From Phytopythium helicoides (taxonomy: Eukaryota > Oomycota > Peronosporomycetes > Pythiales > Pythiaceae): a stretch of DNA of 64,000 bases. A program made the position numbers and the translations under genes. Each line of letters opens with the position of its first letter. Position 1 is the first letter of the stretch. This document shows positions 32,520 to 43,696 of this stretch, piece by piece. Below the pieces are notes generated by a model. It had not been told where the DNA came from and did not search any database. It saw only the letters and a program-made list of their open reading frames with translations. Location of the stretch: NCBI GenBank assembly GCA_024867545.1, contig JANFNE010000060.1, positions 62,001 through 126,000 of the forward strand. Direction: 5' to 3'.

Positions 32520-33527
32520 ATGATCCGCCTGCCGCCGCTCGCGGCAGTCTCCACCATGCCCTGCGTCTCGAGTAGCAGCAAGCGGCCCAAGAAGCACGCG
32601 GCGGCCAGCCCCTCGGCCGGCTCCAGCCCCTCGGCCGCGGCGGTCGTGCCCGTGCCGGCCATCCGGCTCGTGGCGCGCCTGGCTTCCGGCGTGTTCGTCG
32701 GCCATCGGTGGCACCCGAGGGCTCAAGTCGCGCAGCCGGTGGTCGTCAAGAACGCCGGAGCGCTCGTGCGAGACCGAGGAGGAAAGATGCGGGGGCCGTG
32801 GAAGGAGTGGCAGGCAGCCAAGCGACTCATGTTCCACGCGCGACGGCAAGCCTCGCACCCAGCCAACGCCCGCCCCATCGGATACAAGAACGTCGTGCAG
32901 GTGCTCGACGTGTACCTGCAGAGCAGCAACCAGGTGTTCCTGGTGATGGAGCACTGTGCCAACGGCGATTTGCTCGAGTACCTGAGCCGGACGCAACCGG
33001 AAGACCGACTGAGCGAGCGCGACGCCCTTGACGTGATCCTGCAGGTCGCCAGGGGGCTCCACTATCTCCACACAACAGTGGGTATCGCCCACCGAGACGT
33101 CTCGCTCGAGAACGTGCTCGTTGCCCGGGACGGCACGGTCAAGATCGGCGACTTTGGGCTTTCCACGCGAGCCGACATGCTGGCCTTCGGGTGCGTGGGC
33201 AAGACCCAGTACGTGGCCCCGGAAGTGGTCACTATGACCGCCTACGACCCTGTCAAGGCAGACGTTTGGTCACTGGGCGTCATGCTCTTCATGTTGGTAA
33301 CTGGATCACCGCTCGTCGAGTTCGCAGCGCCAATCAGCCCCGAGTTCCAAGCGTTTCGCGTCGTCGGCGTCCGCGGCATGCTGAGGTCCAAAGACGTCGA
33401 AATGTCGCCCGAGAGCCTGGAGCTGCTCTCGTCCATGCTCGAGATCGATCCCAGGCGGAGACTCGGCTCCATGGCTCGCGTGCTCTCGCATCCAGCCATG
33501 GACCGCAGCCAAGGCGTCCAGGAGTAG
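32520..33527 (+). CDS. protein kinase, HRDVSLEN family
   Basis: Intronless, 335 aa from ATG 32520 (MIRLPPLAAVST); the ATG at 32556, in an ACCATGC context, is an alternative start. Kinase elements: nucleotide-loop-like LASGVFVGH, beta-3 lysine in VVVKNAG, hinge MEHCANGDLLEYL, HRDVSLEN, DFGLST, APEVV and DVWSLG. Catalytic residues are intact, so it is predicted to be an active Ser/Thr kinase. It lacks the low-complexity inserts of copies A-C but is the same broad family. It is 233 bp upstream of the pseudokinase gene on the same strand. Substrate unknown. Confidence 0.87.
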   Translation: MIRLPPLAAVSTMPCVSSSSKRPKKHAAASPSAGSSPSAAAVVPVPAIRLVARLASGVFVGHRWHPRAQVAQPVVVKNAGALVRDRGGKMRGPWKEWQAAKRLMFHARRQASHPANARPIGYKNVVQVLDVYLQSSNQVFLVMEHCANGDLLEYLSRTQPEDRLSERDALDVILQVARGLHYLHTTVGIAHRDVSLENVLVARDGTVKIGDFGLSTRADMLAFGCVGKTQYVAPEVVTMTAYDPVKADVWSLGVMLFMLVTGSPLVEFAAPISPEFQAFRVVGVRGMLRSKDVEMSPESLELLSSMLEIDPRRRLGSMARVLSHPAMDRSQGVQE

Positions 33528-33637
33528 GTAGTAGTGCACAAAGCATTGAATTATGACAATTAGTGGTGTGAACGTGGTCGGCCGGTCGGTCGGTCGGGGA
33601 AACTCAGTCTCCCGTGTTTTGTTCCGTTCGATAAACG

Positions 33638-33643
33638 AATAAA
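33638..33643 (+). terminator. candidate polyadenylation signal of the 32.5-kb kinase
   Basis: AATAAA lies about 110 bp after the kinase stop, before the pseudokinase start. Position is plausible; use is inferred. Confidence 0.35.
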
Positions 33644-33760
33644 TGCGGTCGGTCGGCCTCGTTGCGGTGCGCATCACCACCGCGGAGACCGACTGTCCTC
33701 AGTCGTCAAACAGGTCGTCCTCCCTCATCTCGACCCCAACACGCCAAGTTCTCGGCCATG

Positions 33761-34681
33761 CGAGTGCAGTTCTCGCTGCAGACCAGGCTGGCAACGCTCT
33801 CCCTCGGCGACCTGTGGCTCGCGAAGCTGCAGGTCGGGCCAACGCAGTCGGACGCTGACACGTTCGACTTGGAAATGGACGAGAACACGCACGACGAGCT
33901 CGTTGCTGTCAAGAGGTTCTCGGAACAGGCGGGTCCGACGCTCTTGTCCGCTGCTCAGCGTGAACTTTCGGTCGTCCAGCACGTCATGCAGCTGGGTCCT
34001 CACCGCAATATCGTCCGCTTCTTTGGCACTGATACGACCAGCGACCTCAGTTTGTTGGGGGAATCGCACGCCCTGATCGCGATGGAGTTCTGCGCCGGAG
34101 GGGATTTATACCAACTGCTTGCGAACCAACCCAACTCGCGTATGCGCGAAGCTCAAGCGTTGGATGTCATCGCTCAGGTCGCCGCAGCGCTCGCTTTCTT
34201 GCATGACAGAGGTGTCACCCACGGAAATCTCGGGCTGGAGAACGTGCTGATTGACTCGCAAGGGGTGTGCAAGCTCTCGGGCTTTCGACTCGCACGTTGC
34301 CACAACGTACCACTTTCTCCGCTCGTTGTGGATGACATTTTCGCGAACCCAGACTTCTTACCGCCCGAGATGATATCCGACTTGGATGATGCAACGAAAC
34401 TCGACCCTTTCAAGGCGGACATCTGGGCTCTCGGTGCCATGCTCTTCGTTCTCGTGACAGGGATGGCGCTGGTGAACCAAGGAACCAACGGGAAGTTGGC
34501 TTTCTATGCACTGCAGACCCTCGGTTGCGAAGGTGCGTTGCGGGTATGGGGGCTGGATGCCTTGGTTTCCCTCGAGACGACCACAATGCTCGACAAGCTC
34601 ATCGCCGTGGACCCAACAAGGCGATTTTCGTCAATGCAGGACGTGGTACAGTTCCCAGTCATCATGGATCGAGCCGTGTGA
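33761..34681 (+). CDS. pseudokinase (HGN / GFR motifs)
   Basis: Intronless, 306 aa, starting MRVQFSLQTRL. The fold is recognisable: ELVAVKRFSE with the beta-3 lysine, hinge MEFCAGGDLYQLL, GLENVL, PPEM and DIWALG. The catalytic-loop HRD is HGN (residues 154-156), removing the catalytic Asp, and DFG is GFR (174-176), removing the metal-binding Asp. It should therefore be inactive as a phosphotransferase and act as a scaffold or allosteric partner. The membrane-protein gene follows 152 bp downstream on the same strand. The same pair recurs, inverted, at 55.7-58.8 kb. The frame is open upstream to 33662 without an ATG. Confidence 0.85.
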   Translation, partial: RVQFSLQTRLATLSLGDLWLAKLQVGPTQSDADTFDLEMDENTHDELVAVKRFSEQAGPTLLSAAQRELSVVQHVMQLGPHRNIVRFFGTDTTSDLSLLGESHALIAMEFCAGGDLYQLLANQPNSRMREAQALDVIAQVAAALAFLHDRGVTHGNLGLENVLIDSQGVCKLSGFRLARCHNVPLSPLVVDDIFANPDFLPPEMISDLDDATKLDPFKADIWALGAMLFVLVTGMALVNQGTNGKLAFYALQTLGCEGALRVWGLDALVSLETTTMLDKLIAVDPTRRFSSMQDVVQFPVIMDRAV

Positions 34682-34833
34682 AAGCTGTGCCGTTTTCATC
34701 TAAATCAAGGAGTCTCCAAGTTTATAGTACGTGCTAATGTAAGAGAGTACGAAAAATAGCTCTCTTCGTGAGAGTCTCAAATCTTCTGATCAAGCTTACC
34801 TCGTCAGCGTAACGTGAGCTTGCTTCCTTCTTC

Positions 34834-37103
34834 ATGTCCAGCGTGCGGGTCCACACGGTCGAGCCATCAGGGAAATGCTTTGCTCCGACGAATATTGTGA
34901 CACCATTCCCAACTCCAGCAGCTCCAACCTCACCGGGAGGTTCTTCGCTGGGACCACCTCAGTGCAGCCGTGAAAATGATGGCTGCGACTCATGGACAAC
35001 ACCACCTCTGCCTGCTCGACCTCGCAAGCGACGACTTACCGATAGATTCTTGAGAGACAGCGCCATACAACAATTGAGTGCAGCTATTGTTCGACTGCAC
35101 GACTACTGGGAAAAGCTTCAAGTGAGCCACTGCGGGATGTATTCGATCGAGCGCATGATGGCATTTGACGACTACTGCAAGTCAGTTTCCCACAGGCGTG
35201 TTGCTGCCGTATGTTTACTGACTCCATTACCTGCCGTGATATTTGTTGTGCTTCTGGAGCTTGCTCCGCTTCGTGCTCCTGAAGAAGGTTGCCTTGCAAA
35301 TCACGTCTTTTGGCTACGGCATTGGTTTGTGATTTCAGTCATTCTTGAGTCGGGAATCCTCAAAGCGAAACAATGGGTGCCTGAACTTCCGCTCTCTCAC
35401 ACACGCATGCTCGTGATATCGTTTGGATGCTCAGCCATTTACGTTGCTAGTAACATCCTACTCGCGTACTTTTGGGCATTCCCCATCCCATTCCTGGCGG
35501 CATTAGGTGGACTCGTCATGTTTCCAATATGGGTGGCTGGCATTGTTGCTGCAATCGGATACAAGACACTCGCGAGTATTCCGAACATCCGTGACCGATT
35601 GCAGCGATATCTGGAACTACTTTCACAGCAAAGCTCTCTCATGATTATTTACCCGGCTAATAACGCAGCTTTTCAAGCCGTACCACCTCGATTCCAATCC
35701 GCGTACATGGTACTGATGCCAATCATTAATATGGCGATGAGGAATGCTGTCGCTTCCAAGGGGCAGCATCTTGAGGACCGTCTTCCGGAAACTGTTGTCT
35801 TTTCAGTCGATATTTTCAGTGCGCTTTACTCCATGTTTTGCATGCGCTCGTCCAACACCTTTTCATCAGTGTCAATCATTGTGGCTTTCGACATTGTTGT
35901 TTGTGTATTTGCAATAATTGGCGTTTATCAACGGACTCTGTTCACACAAGAGCTCATTATCGAGACAACCGCACCCAAGCATCCTAAGCGAAGAAAAGCT
36001 ACGATAGTCACACCCAACTTGACAGCTATTATGCCTGCTGAAGAAGACCTTCGGCTGAGCCCACAACTTCTATCAGCCTCGTTGAAGATGCTGATGATTG
36101 CTCGAATGTCGTGTCAAGTTGTTGCAATGGCCCTAGATCTACTCAAGCAGCCTGGTCAACTTGACCTTGAAGAACTGCGCGAAATTCGTCTGTTCTCAAG
36201 TGTAAAGCACTCGCTTTCGGAAACGAACGCGCGCGTGTTGGAGGGCTTGGAGAAACGATCGATATACGACAATATGCAAGCTCAACATCGCCGGGTTTCA
36301 TTCATGCAGGCTCGAGCACAGTTTGGGTCCAAGTCACAAGTTCGACGATTACGTGAGCAGGACATCGAAGAGAACTCGATCAAACTTCGTAAAAGCTCGA
36401 TAATTCGTAAAATCTCTTTCATTGCAAGGAATGAGGGATCTGGATCTGCCTCCGCATTGACATCTTCGTCGGAATCAGGATCCAGGATAGGGACTCCGAC
36501 CCAGTCACTAAATGGCGCTCATTCGTTTCGACTTGATCGACACCCAGCTCTTAAACATGCCGTCCAATTGGTTAGAAAGAAAAACACGGCAGCTGTGTAC
36601 GAGGTGCTGCAGATGCTTTTTTCGAGCGAATATCTTGCACTAGTGGTGTACGTGCAAAGCATCATCCCGCCCATGTTCATCCTGTGTATGGCGGCACTGC
36701 ACAACCTCCCAAATGTTGTTTATTACCCGCGTGCACGAGAGTTGACAGACGACGCCGAGCTCATCGAGCGCATGAACATGATAACATTCTACTGGGCACT
36801 CGAATTATTCATCCTACTCATCGTTCACGTGGTGCTGGCGCGCAAATTCGCGCTCGCAGCGATGTACCAGATCGCGTTCGTGCTAGAGTCGCAGGCATTG
36901 TTGGTGCAGTCGAATCTCGTCTTCACGCTCGTGTTTGCCATGCAGTCGGCCGTCGTCCACTATGGTAAGTCCAGATGTGTTTGCTTTTGTCAGCTGTGGG
37001 TTGTTCTTTGGATTGCTGTATCATTTTGAGCCTAGCTGATAGATCTGGTTGCGGTCTCAAAGGTGCGGACTACACTTTCAAGTTCGAGTGGCTCAAGCAC
37101 TGA
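34834..37103 (+). CDS. multi-pass membrane protein of unknown function, copy 1
   Basis: Two exons, 34834-36964 and 37063-37103, joined by a 98-bp intron (GTAAGT...CAAAG), give 723 aa ending DYTFKFEWLKH. I count about nine hydrophobic segments: near residues 127-148, 168-185, 195-215, 216-240, 305-320, 327-348, 600-625, 650-672 and 680-704. A hydrophilic, Ser/Arg-rich loop of about 250 residues lies between segments six and seven. No family is recognised. It has a close paralogue at 55679-57879, including about 25 bp just upstream of the ATG (GAGCTTGCTTCCTTCTT). Being 152 bp after a pseudokinase in both places suggests a functional pair, perhaps a sensor and its intracellular partner (inference). 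Confidence 0.8.
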
Positions 37104-38413
37104 CCGCGTTGATTGTGGAATTCGGACTATTTGCGGTGCTTTAAAGAGGAGGTCATCGATAGAAACTCTAGACATAACAGAGAGAGAGAGAGAGAGAGAT
37201 CGAGAGAGGCTTCAGCGGAGCTTTGTTAAGTAGCTTTGCACCAAAAGAGATCAGGACATCAGGAGATTTCATTGGGGAAATTTTTTTTTCTCTTAAAGCG
37301 ATGCTGCTTTTTCTGATGAAGTGCAGAGATCACCGTTTCATTCATGTGCCTATGTACCCATCGATGCAGCTGCTAGCGATACAACCGCTGTACATTTAAC
37401 AGCCGTGGATCTTGAGGTCTCTTCGAACACAACTGTAGACGTTAAGGGCCTATGTATGGAGCAGCGTGGTGTCCTTCGCTTTGCTTTGATACTGTCATGG
37501 CCCCTTCGACACCAACTCTCATGGCAGCGGTAATGTACGGTTTGCCCAGCTGATAGTAGCAGTCTTGCTCCCATCGACTAGCGAGGACCAATACTTATTC
37601 AATTAACAAATTATGTTGATGTGACTCAGTTCTGTACAACTTGGAGGATCTGTGGCTGCGCTGGAATTAGTTGCCCATATCTCGAAGAGAGTGTTGGCGA
37701 GTTGGTACCGTAGACGGAAAGAGGCATCCTCGGGGCTCGGTGTATAGACAAGCGATGCTGGAGGGCTATTTGCAGACGAAGCAATGGGTGAAGCAAGATT
37801 TGAGTGGCAGTATTGGTGCTTGCAAAGCTCCTTTTCTTTGAGTGGATGCACCATCTCCTTCGTGTTCTAGATTCTCCTCGATGTGCTGACCGCACTTGTT
37901 CATTTACAAAAGAGGTTGAGAAAAAAAAAAAAAAACTCTGAGATCCCACATCTTGGCAAAGAAGCTGGACTTGTTACACAAAATCAAGTCCATCGCAAGA
38001 TTTTCAACTGGAATGGGGCGATGCATCTCGCCTGTCTGACAGAAAACGCTCACAAAGATCAGCTTGCGCCAGTTAGAGTGGGTGTGGATCTCCAGTTTCT
38101 TGGAGGGACGCCAGGATGTAATGTTTCACTTCACTTAGCAGGACGAAGACCAAAAAGATTGCGTTTCGATCCGACGAAACAACCCCCTCCATCCATCCGT
38201 CCGTGGGAACGTGGGAACAAGCCTCGGATTGTTGCGAACAGAGGACGGAAGTACAAGGAAGCGGTGATACACAGCCTACCAGCCAATGACTCCAGATTGC
38301 TTGAACAAATTCTCGAAATCCGAAGCCCCACTTTTCAACAAGAACCCAATAGCCCACCCGATCCGACACTATCCGACCAGCGCTGGGACAAAAATACTGA
38401 AACCGGAACGACC
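37104..38413. other. intergenic with (AG)n microsatellite and A15 tract
   Basis: This 1.3 kb has no supported gene. It contains an (AG)n run at 37179-37199 and an A15 run at 37921-37935. The open frame from 37883 simply reads into the following kinase and has no independent support. Confidence 0.5.
37179..37199 (+). repeat. (AG)n microsatellite
   Basis: An uninterrupted AG dinucleotide run of about 21 bases, followed by a degenerate GAGAGAG. Confidence 0.9.
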
Positions 38414-39285
38414 ATGGCCGACTCTCGACTCATCGTCCGACGCAAGATCGCCGACACGCTCTACGGAGAGGTGCTAGAGTGCGACCTCCTTCTACCAGAC
38501 GGACACCGAGGAACACAAGGCTCTCACCGTCGCCGTCAAACACATCTCGCTCGATATTGCATCCCACGTCCAGGCCACATGCGGTGCTGGACGACTGCTG
38601 GACGATCCGTTCCAGGAGCTACGCGTCGCGCAGGCGCTTATGGACCTCGATGGCCATCCCAACATCCTCTACCCGATCAGTCAGATGGTGCAGGACGGAG
38701 AACTCTACCTCGTCTACGAGTACTGCGCCGGTGGAGACCTCTTCCAGCTGCTCGAAGCCAACAAGTTCAGCTCCGGACTCCCCGAGTCTCAAGCACTCGC
38801 ACTCATGCGGCAGGTGCTCGAAGGTGTGCGCTTCCTACACTCAACTGTCGGCGTCGCGCACCGAGACCTCTCCCTCGAGAACGTGTTGCTCGACGGTGAA
38901 GATAACGTGTGCAAGATCGCGGATTTTGCTCTATCTGTCGACGTCAATGCGACTCCGGGTGATGAGTGGGTCGGCAAGGACTTCTACATGGCGCCAGAGG
39001 TGGTTGCGCGTGAGCGTTACGATCCAGTCAAGGCGGACATTTGGTCTCTCGGGATCATGTGGTTCATTTTGTTGACTGGTTCGAGGCTTGTTCCTATCGC
39101 GTCTCGCTCGGACAAGAGCTTCTTGGCGCTTGAGAAGTATGGTGTTCGAGGCAGTGCTAGAGAGTTGGGGGTATACCGGACGCATTTCACATGGCACAGT
39201 TGATCTCCTTTCTCGGATGTTGTGTGTGGATCCTGTGAAGCGCATCGACTTGGAAGAGACCCTCGCACACCCAGTGCTCAGCTGA
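38414..39285 (+). pseudogene. HRDLSLEN/DFA kinase with two single-base frame breaks
   Basis: This is a paralogue of the intact 289-aa kinases at 59039-59908 and 61630-62499. It starts MADSRLIVRRKIADTLYGEV and ends AHPVLS. Relative to those copies there is one extra G at about 38501 (in CCAGACGGACACC) and one extra T at about 39145 (in GGTGTTCGAGG), each shifting the frame. Between them the sequence keeps HRDLSLEN, DFAL and APEVV, and outside them the correct frame resumes. Nucleotide similarity remains high throughout and no other damage is seen. So the breaks are recent, or are sequencing errors. If repaired by the true sequence, it would be a kinase with Ala in place of the DFG glycine. Confidence 0.75.
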
Positions 39286-39643
39286 CGGCTCAAACTGTAT
39301 GTGTAAGTATATCGAGTTGAGCTGATGGCTTCATTTCCATTTTCAACTACAAACTTGATTTGCAGAGGTCCCGAGTGCGTTTCATTCTTGCCTGAGAAAC
39401 TATTCCTGCGCGCACGCACCACCCTAAAATAATATACTGTGATTGCATGGTGCTGTGGCGACGATCAACGCAGCGCTGGAAGGGATAAAGTTGGGCTGGC
39501 TTGGGCATTTATCTCGACCATCGGCTTTCCATCTCCGCCTCCTCTGTAGGTCGAGTCAAGCAAACAGTAGCGGTGCTGGGGTCGATGGAACAGTAGGTGT
39601 GCGAGACGCCAAGGCAATTCAACCCCATTATTGCCTTGAAGAA
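39286..39643. other. intergenic, kinase to RGS gene
   Basis: 358 bp of 3' flank and promoter. The RGS frame is open from 39443 but the first part (before MGICHS) is not supported. Nothing else is seen. Confidence 0.4.
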
Positions 39644-42600
39644 ATGGGAATCTGCCACAGCAAACCGCAAGGTGCACACCTGAACACTAACCCGGAGAAT
39701 GGAGCCCCCAGCGCAGTGGCCGCCGCCGCCGCTTCTGCTCCGCATCTCCCCCACGCTGCTACTGTCAGTGCAAGTACATCTGCAGTTGAGAAACCTTCGA
39801 CTGTTGCTCGGAATCATGTTGCTCCACATCCAAACCCCAGTAAAGCAACCTCGAGACAAAGTCAAGAAGAATCAGTAGAGGCAGGTGATATTGCAGCTCT
39901 TAATGCGCATCAAAAGCCTCCACGCAAGTTTGAGCGCTCGCACTCTTTAGTACCGCAAAAAACGTCGACGCCGAGCTTTGTGAAGCCGGCAAAAACGGGA
40001 CTCGATATTGGGTCCTCGAAGCAACAGGAAGAGAGAGATGCAAGTCCAACATCAGAAGTCAAGCCTCATCAAACTCACGTTAGACATATGTCGCTCAAGC
40101 CTGAGATTCAACGTAGTGGGAGCGAAACGCAACTTTCTCCCGGTGACCCAATGCTGAAAACCAAGCGCAGAAAGAAGCGGCCAGCATCAGTCGCTCTAGA
40201 CGTCATTTTACGCGATGAGCGTGCACGCTTGGGTTTCTTCAAGTTTATTCAAGCGGCTGCACTACAAGAGCGCTTGAAAGAGGAACACGAGACGAGCGAA
40301 GCCGAAGATTCTCTGAACGAGCGACCCCATTCCGTCCGGAAAGAATACGAGATCGACAAGTGACTATCGCGAAGACTGTGTACTCTTTTGGCTGGAGATC
40401 AATGATCTCCTCAAAATCCCATCGGGCGGTACAGGATCCTTCAGCTCGGGCTTATGCTCGACTTGTTCGAAGTTTACATAGATAAGGGGGCTCAGCGTGA
40501 GCTACCAATGGTATCTGCAGCAGAGCGAGAGACACTCTCGCAGTACCTGCAGGATCGCAACCTCGAGCGTGCTCTTCTGTCTTACAAAATGCTATTACTC
40601 GATGTACTTGAGGTTGTCACGTCTACATTTGACGAGTTTGTGCGTGACGAAGGACGCCTCGGATATAATCATGCGACCAAAGTTGGCTCCGTGCGAAACG
40701 TTTTGGCTCGCTTGGCCAAGATGAATGTGGGGCACCATCAATCAGATCGAAGAAGCCACCTGCACGGAATCATCTCAACTCCAACGCTATGTCGCATGTT
40801 CCGTGAGTTCTTAGAAGATCGAAATTCGGTTGAGAGCTTGCTGTTCATCATCGACGCATTAGCATTTGAAGATCTCGTCAACACATTCGAGCAGGAACCG
40901 TCACTACAACCAGACCAAGATGGATCCCACCAAGACTATTGCTTGCGTCAAGCACAAAAGATATTTAACAAATATGTTCGCTACGGCTCCAAAGCCGAAA
41001 TCTGTTTAAGTGCTGCCGTCAAAGAGAAACTGCTGCAAGAAATTGTGGAGTATCCACTCGGTCCGGAACTCTTCAATGAAGCTGTTCTGTTGTGCAGCGC
41101 CGAGCTGGCAAATTCACACCTCGACATGTTTTATCGCTCCCAGCCATATTTGGAGTATCAGACCGCTCTTCGTCGCGGTTCTGTGGCTCCTCATAGACGT
41201 AACTCAGTTCAACTGAACCAGCCGGTGTCCTTGCATCCAAGTCTAACTGCCTCTGCAAATGCAATCACAGTTCCAGGTTTAGTGGCTGTTGGAATATCAC
41301 CAAACGCTCGCTTACCGAGTCTCTCGGAAATTTTGAATGGTACGGGTGTGAACTTCTTTCGCGACTTTTTGAAAGAAGAAGGTATCGAAAACATGCTCTT
41401 CTTTTACAAAGAGGTGGGTGAATTCCAGCGATTACCACACGGGCAGAAACACTACATTCAGAACAAGGCTCGCAAAATATTTGAGAAATTTGTCCGTCGT
41501 GGTGGAAAGCTGGAGGTGGAGCTCCCAGTGGAAATCCGGCGAGATATCCTGTGGAAACTTGCAGCACCAACCGAGTCGACCTTCACAGACGCACAAAGAT
41601 ACATTTTCAGCGTCTGGGAGCACAAATACCTTGAAAAGTTTCGAACACATGCACTTCATGCAGAAATGATAGCTGCTACACCGACCTCAAATGCACGTGA
41701 TATTCGACGAGGAAGCGGAACGAATGCAAGTGATATAACATCTTCTAGTTCCCCTAGCGGGGCACCAACTGCAACAATAACAGGTTCGGAATGGGTCGAC
41801 GTGACCAAAATCACGCTGCGCGAGTTTCTGGATGTCGAGTTCTTGAGACGCTTTTTTCGGCTGTTTCTCGAGAAGGAGCAATGTGCGAACGAGCTGTACT
41901 TTTACTTTGAGATTGCTCACTTTCAACAATTCCCAACATCGGACTACCTGACACGCCAGGCGAAGAAGCTCTTTAATCGATTCTGCGATCCTTCTTCGCG
42001 CGAGTATGTGACTCTAAGTGACTCGATCCGCCGAGATATTGAAGATAGCCTTGCGCAAGCACGGCCAGCCATGTTCAACAAGGCACAGGAAGAGATCCTG
42101 TCTTTCTTTACTACCACTCTCTTTCCAAAGTTCCAACAGAGTGAGGTGTATGAAATGATACGCATCACTCCGCAAGAGATGCGGGCCGCTAAGCTCTCGG
42201 CAATTGGCGCAGCGACTCGAAGAGATCTGAACGGTGGCGGGCGATCTGGTGCGAGGGGAAGCGCTCATGCCGGCTCAGTATCGGGTGAAGGCGGCCGAAA
42301 TCGTAGCTCAGTGAGCGGGTTGACTGAAGAAGCTGTGACTGTCACCATGATTTTAGAAAACCCTGACACGCGCGCTCTGTTCCTGTTTTTTGCTGAGGAG
42401 ATGTGGGTAGCTCTGCAGAAATTGCTTGTGGGGTGTTGGTCCTGTAGCTGACGTCAACTCTCTTTTTTTTTTTCCTGATGGCTCACTCAGCTTCTGCACG
42501 GAGAGCATCTACTTCTGGCTAGACTGCAACGAGTACAAGGAGATTCCACACCGCAGCTACCTCAAGCTGCGCGCGCAGAAGATCTTCCGCAAGTACATTG

Positions 42601-42920
42601 CGGGCAACGCCAAGCTGCAAGGTGAACCTCGAGAGCGCGCTGATCCGCGATATTCGTGAGCACATCGACGACCCGTCGCGCACGCTCTTCCTGGCCTGCG
42701 CAGCGCTCCATCACCAAGATGCTGGAGCGCGACACGCTGCCCAAGTTCCGCCGCTCCAAGCACGTACGTGTGTGATGCGTGTCACCCGGAAGATGGCTAC
42801 ACCTGCCAAGTGTAGCCATGTCCACATCCTGGCCTGCCGTCTGACCTCGTTTCTCTTGGTGTCTGTATGCAGTTCCAGCCCTGCCTCCAGGTCCTGCGCA
42901 AGGCCGCCCTCGACCCGTAA
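39644..42920 (+). CDS. protein with five tandem RGS domains; frame-broken in this sequence
   Basis: It starts MGICHSKPQ, which fits N-myristoylation at Gly2 and palmitoylation at Cys4, so membrane attachment is likely. After a Ser/Ala-rich N-terminus come five RGS-type helical domains: about 40190-40680, 40760-41150, 41300-41670, 41800-42170 and 42340-42920. Their helix pairs align: LFWLEINDLLKIP, LLFIIDALAFEDL, LFFYKEVGEFQRLP, LYFYFEIAHFQQFP, IYFWLDCNEYKEIP. RGS domains speed GTP hydrolysis by G-alpha subunits. Introns: 42403-42490 (88 bp, phase 2) and 42764-42872 (109 bp, phase 0). Frame breaks without splice sites occur at about 40361, 40425, 42620 and 42700. The first two could also be read as a 75-bp intron (40360-40434), but that would remove a conserved RGS helix. 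Confidence 0.82.
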
Positions 42921-43125
42921 CTAGCCCGCCTCCATGCCGTATCCAATCATACTAAATTCCGCATTCCCACCTCCACGTATCCCCCTCTATCTAATATTAC
43001 CCATGGTGGGTATATTCCGACATGGTAATGTATTTACTACCTCTATAATATAGTATACATATATAATTTGTACAATGAAGAAGGTGCTGGGTGTCGGAGC
43101 TGCTCACTTCCAGAACCACCCGCCC

Positions 43126-43620
43126 ATGGCGCTCGCTCGCTCGCTGTCGCTGTCTCGCCGCTCGCTGCGCTGCCTGGCGGCGCCCGAGGGCTCGTGGGCG
43201 CTCTCCTCCCCGTCTCAGCGCCACGAGCAGCAGCAGCAGCAGCAGCAGCCGCTTGGCGTGCGCGCGCTGCACGCGTCGGCGCCGCGCGACAATGCGATTT
43301 TGTTCGCGGGCCTTGGGGTGGCAGGCGCGGCGCTGGGCGCCAAGTACGCGGTGCAGGCGTACGAGGCGTACAAGGCGCGGCCCAAGGCGGAGGTGAGCAA
43401 GTGGAAGTACCGCAACTTCTACGACGGGCCGTTCGAGGACAAGATGACGCGCAGGGAGGCCGCGCTCATCCTGGGCGTGCGCGAGTCGGCCTCGGAGGAG
43501 CGCATCCGCAACGCGCACCGCAAGCTGCTCATCCTTAACCACCCGGACACGGGCGGCTCCACTTTCCTCGCCACCAAGATCAACCAGGCCAAGGAACTGC
43601 TGCTCTCGGGCAACAAGTAG
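43126..43620 (+). CDS. PAM18: PAM18/TIM14-type mitochondrial import J-protein
   Basis: Single exon, 164 aa from ATG 43126 ([13 protein letters not shown]), chosen because it begins a basic, Ser/Arg-rich mitochondrial presequence; an ATG at 43075 adds 17 residues. A poly-Gln run and a transmembrane segment ([19 protein letters not shown]) precede a C-terminal short J domain containing [12 protein letters not shown] and the HPD motif (about residue 139), followed by GGS and [11 protein letters not shown]18 stimulates mitochondrial Hsp70 ATPase at the TIM23 translocase. Length and order match the family. It is convergent with the DOCK gene, 77 bp between stops. Confidence 0.93.
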   Translation: MALARSLSLSRRSLRCLAAPEGSWALSSPSQRHEQQQQQQQPLGVRALHASAPRDNAILFAGLGVAGAALGAKYAVQAYEAYKARPKAEVSKWKYRNFYDGPFEDKMTRREAALILGVRESASEERIRNAHRKLLILNHPDTGGSTFLATKINQAKELLLSGNK

Positions 43621-43696
43621 ACCGCACGGCCTCCGGATGCAGACAATACACGACATGATGAAGGCTACTCGAGCATCTCTTTCTCTCTATTTAGCT

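Noticed and set aside
37883..38413. Possible N-terminal extension of the 38.4-kb kinase
   Set aside because: The intact paralogues start at MTPSRLIVRR, equivalent to MADSRLIVRR here; the upstream frame includes a poly-Lys from an A15 tract and is not conserved.
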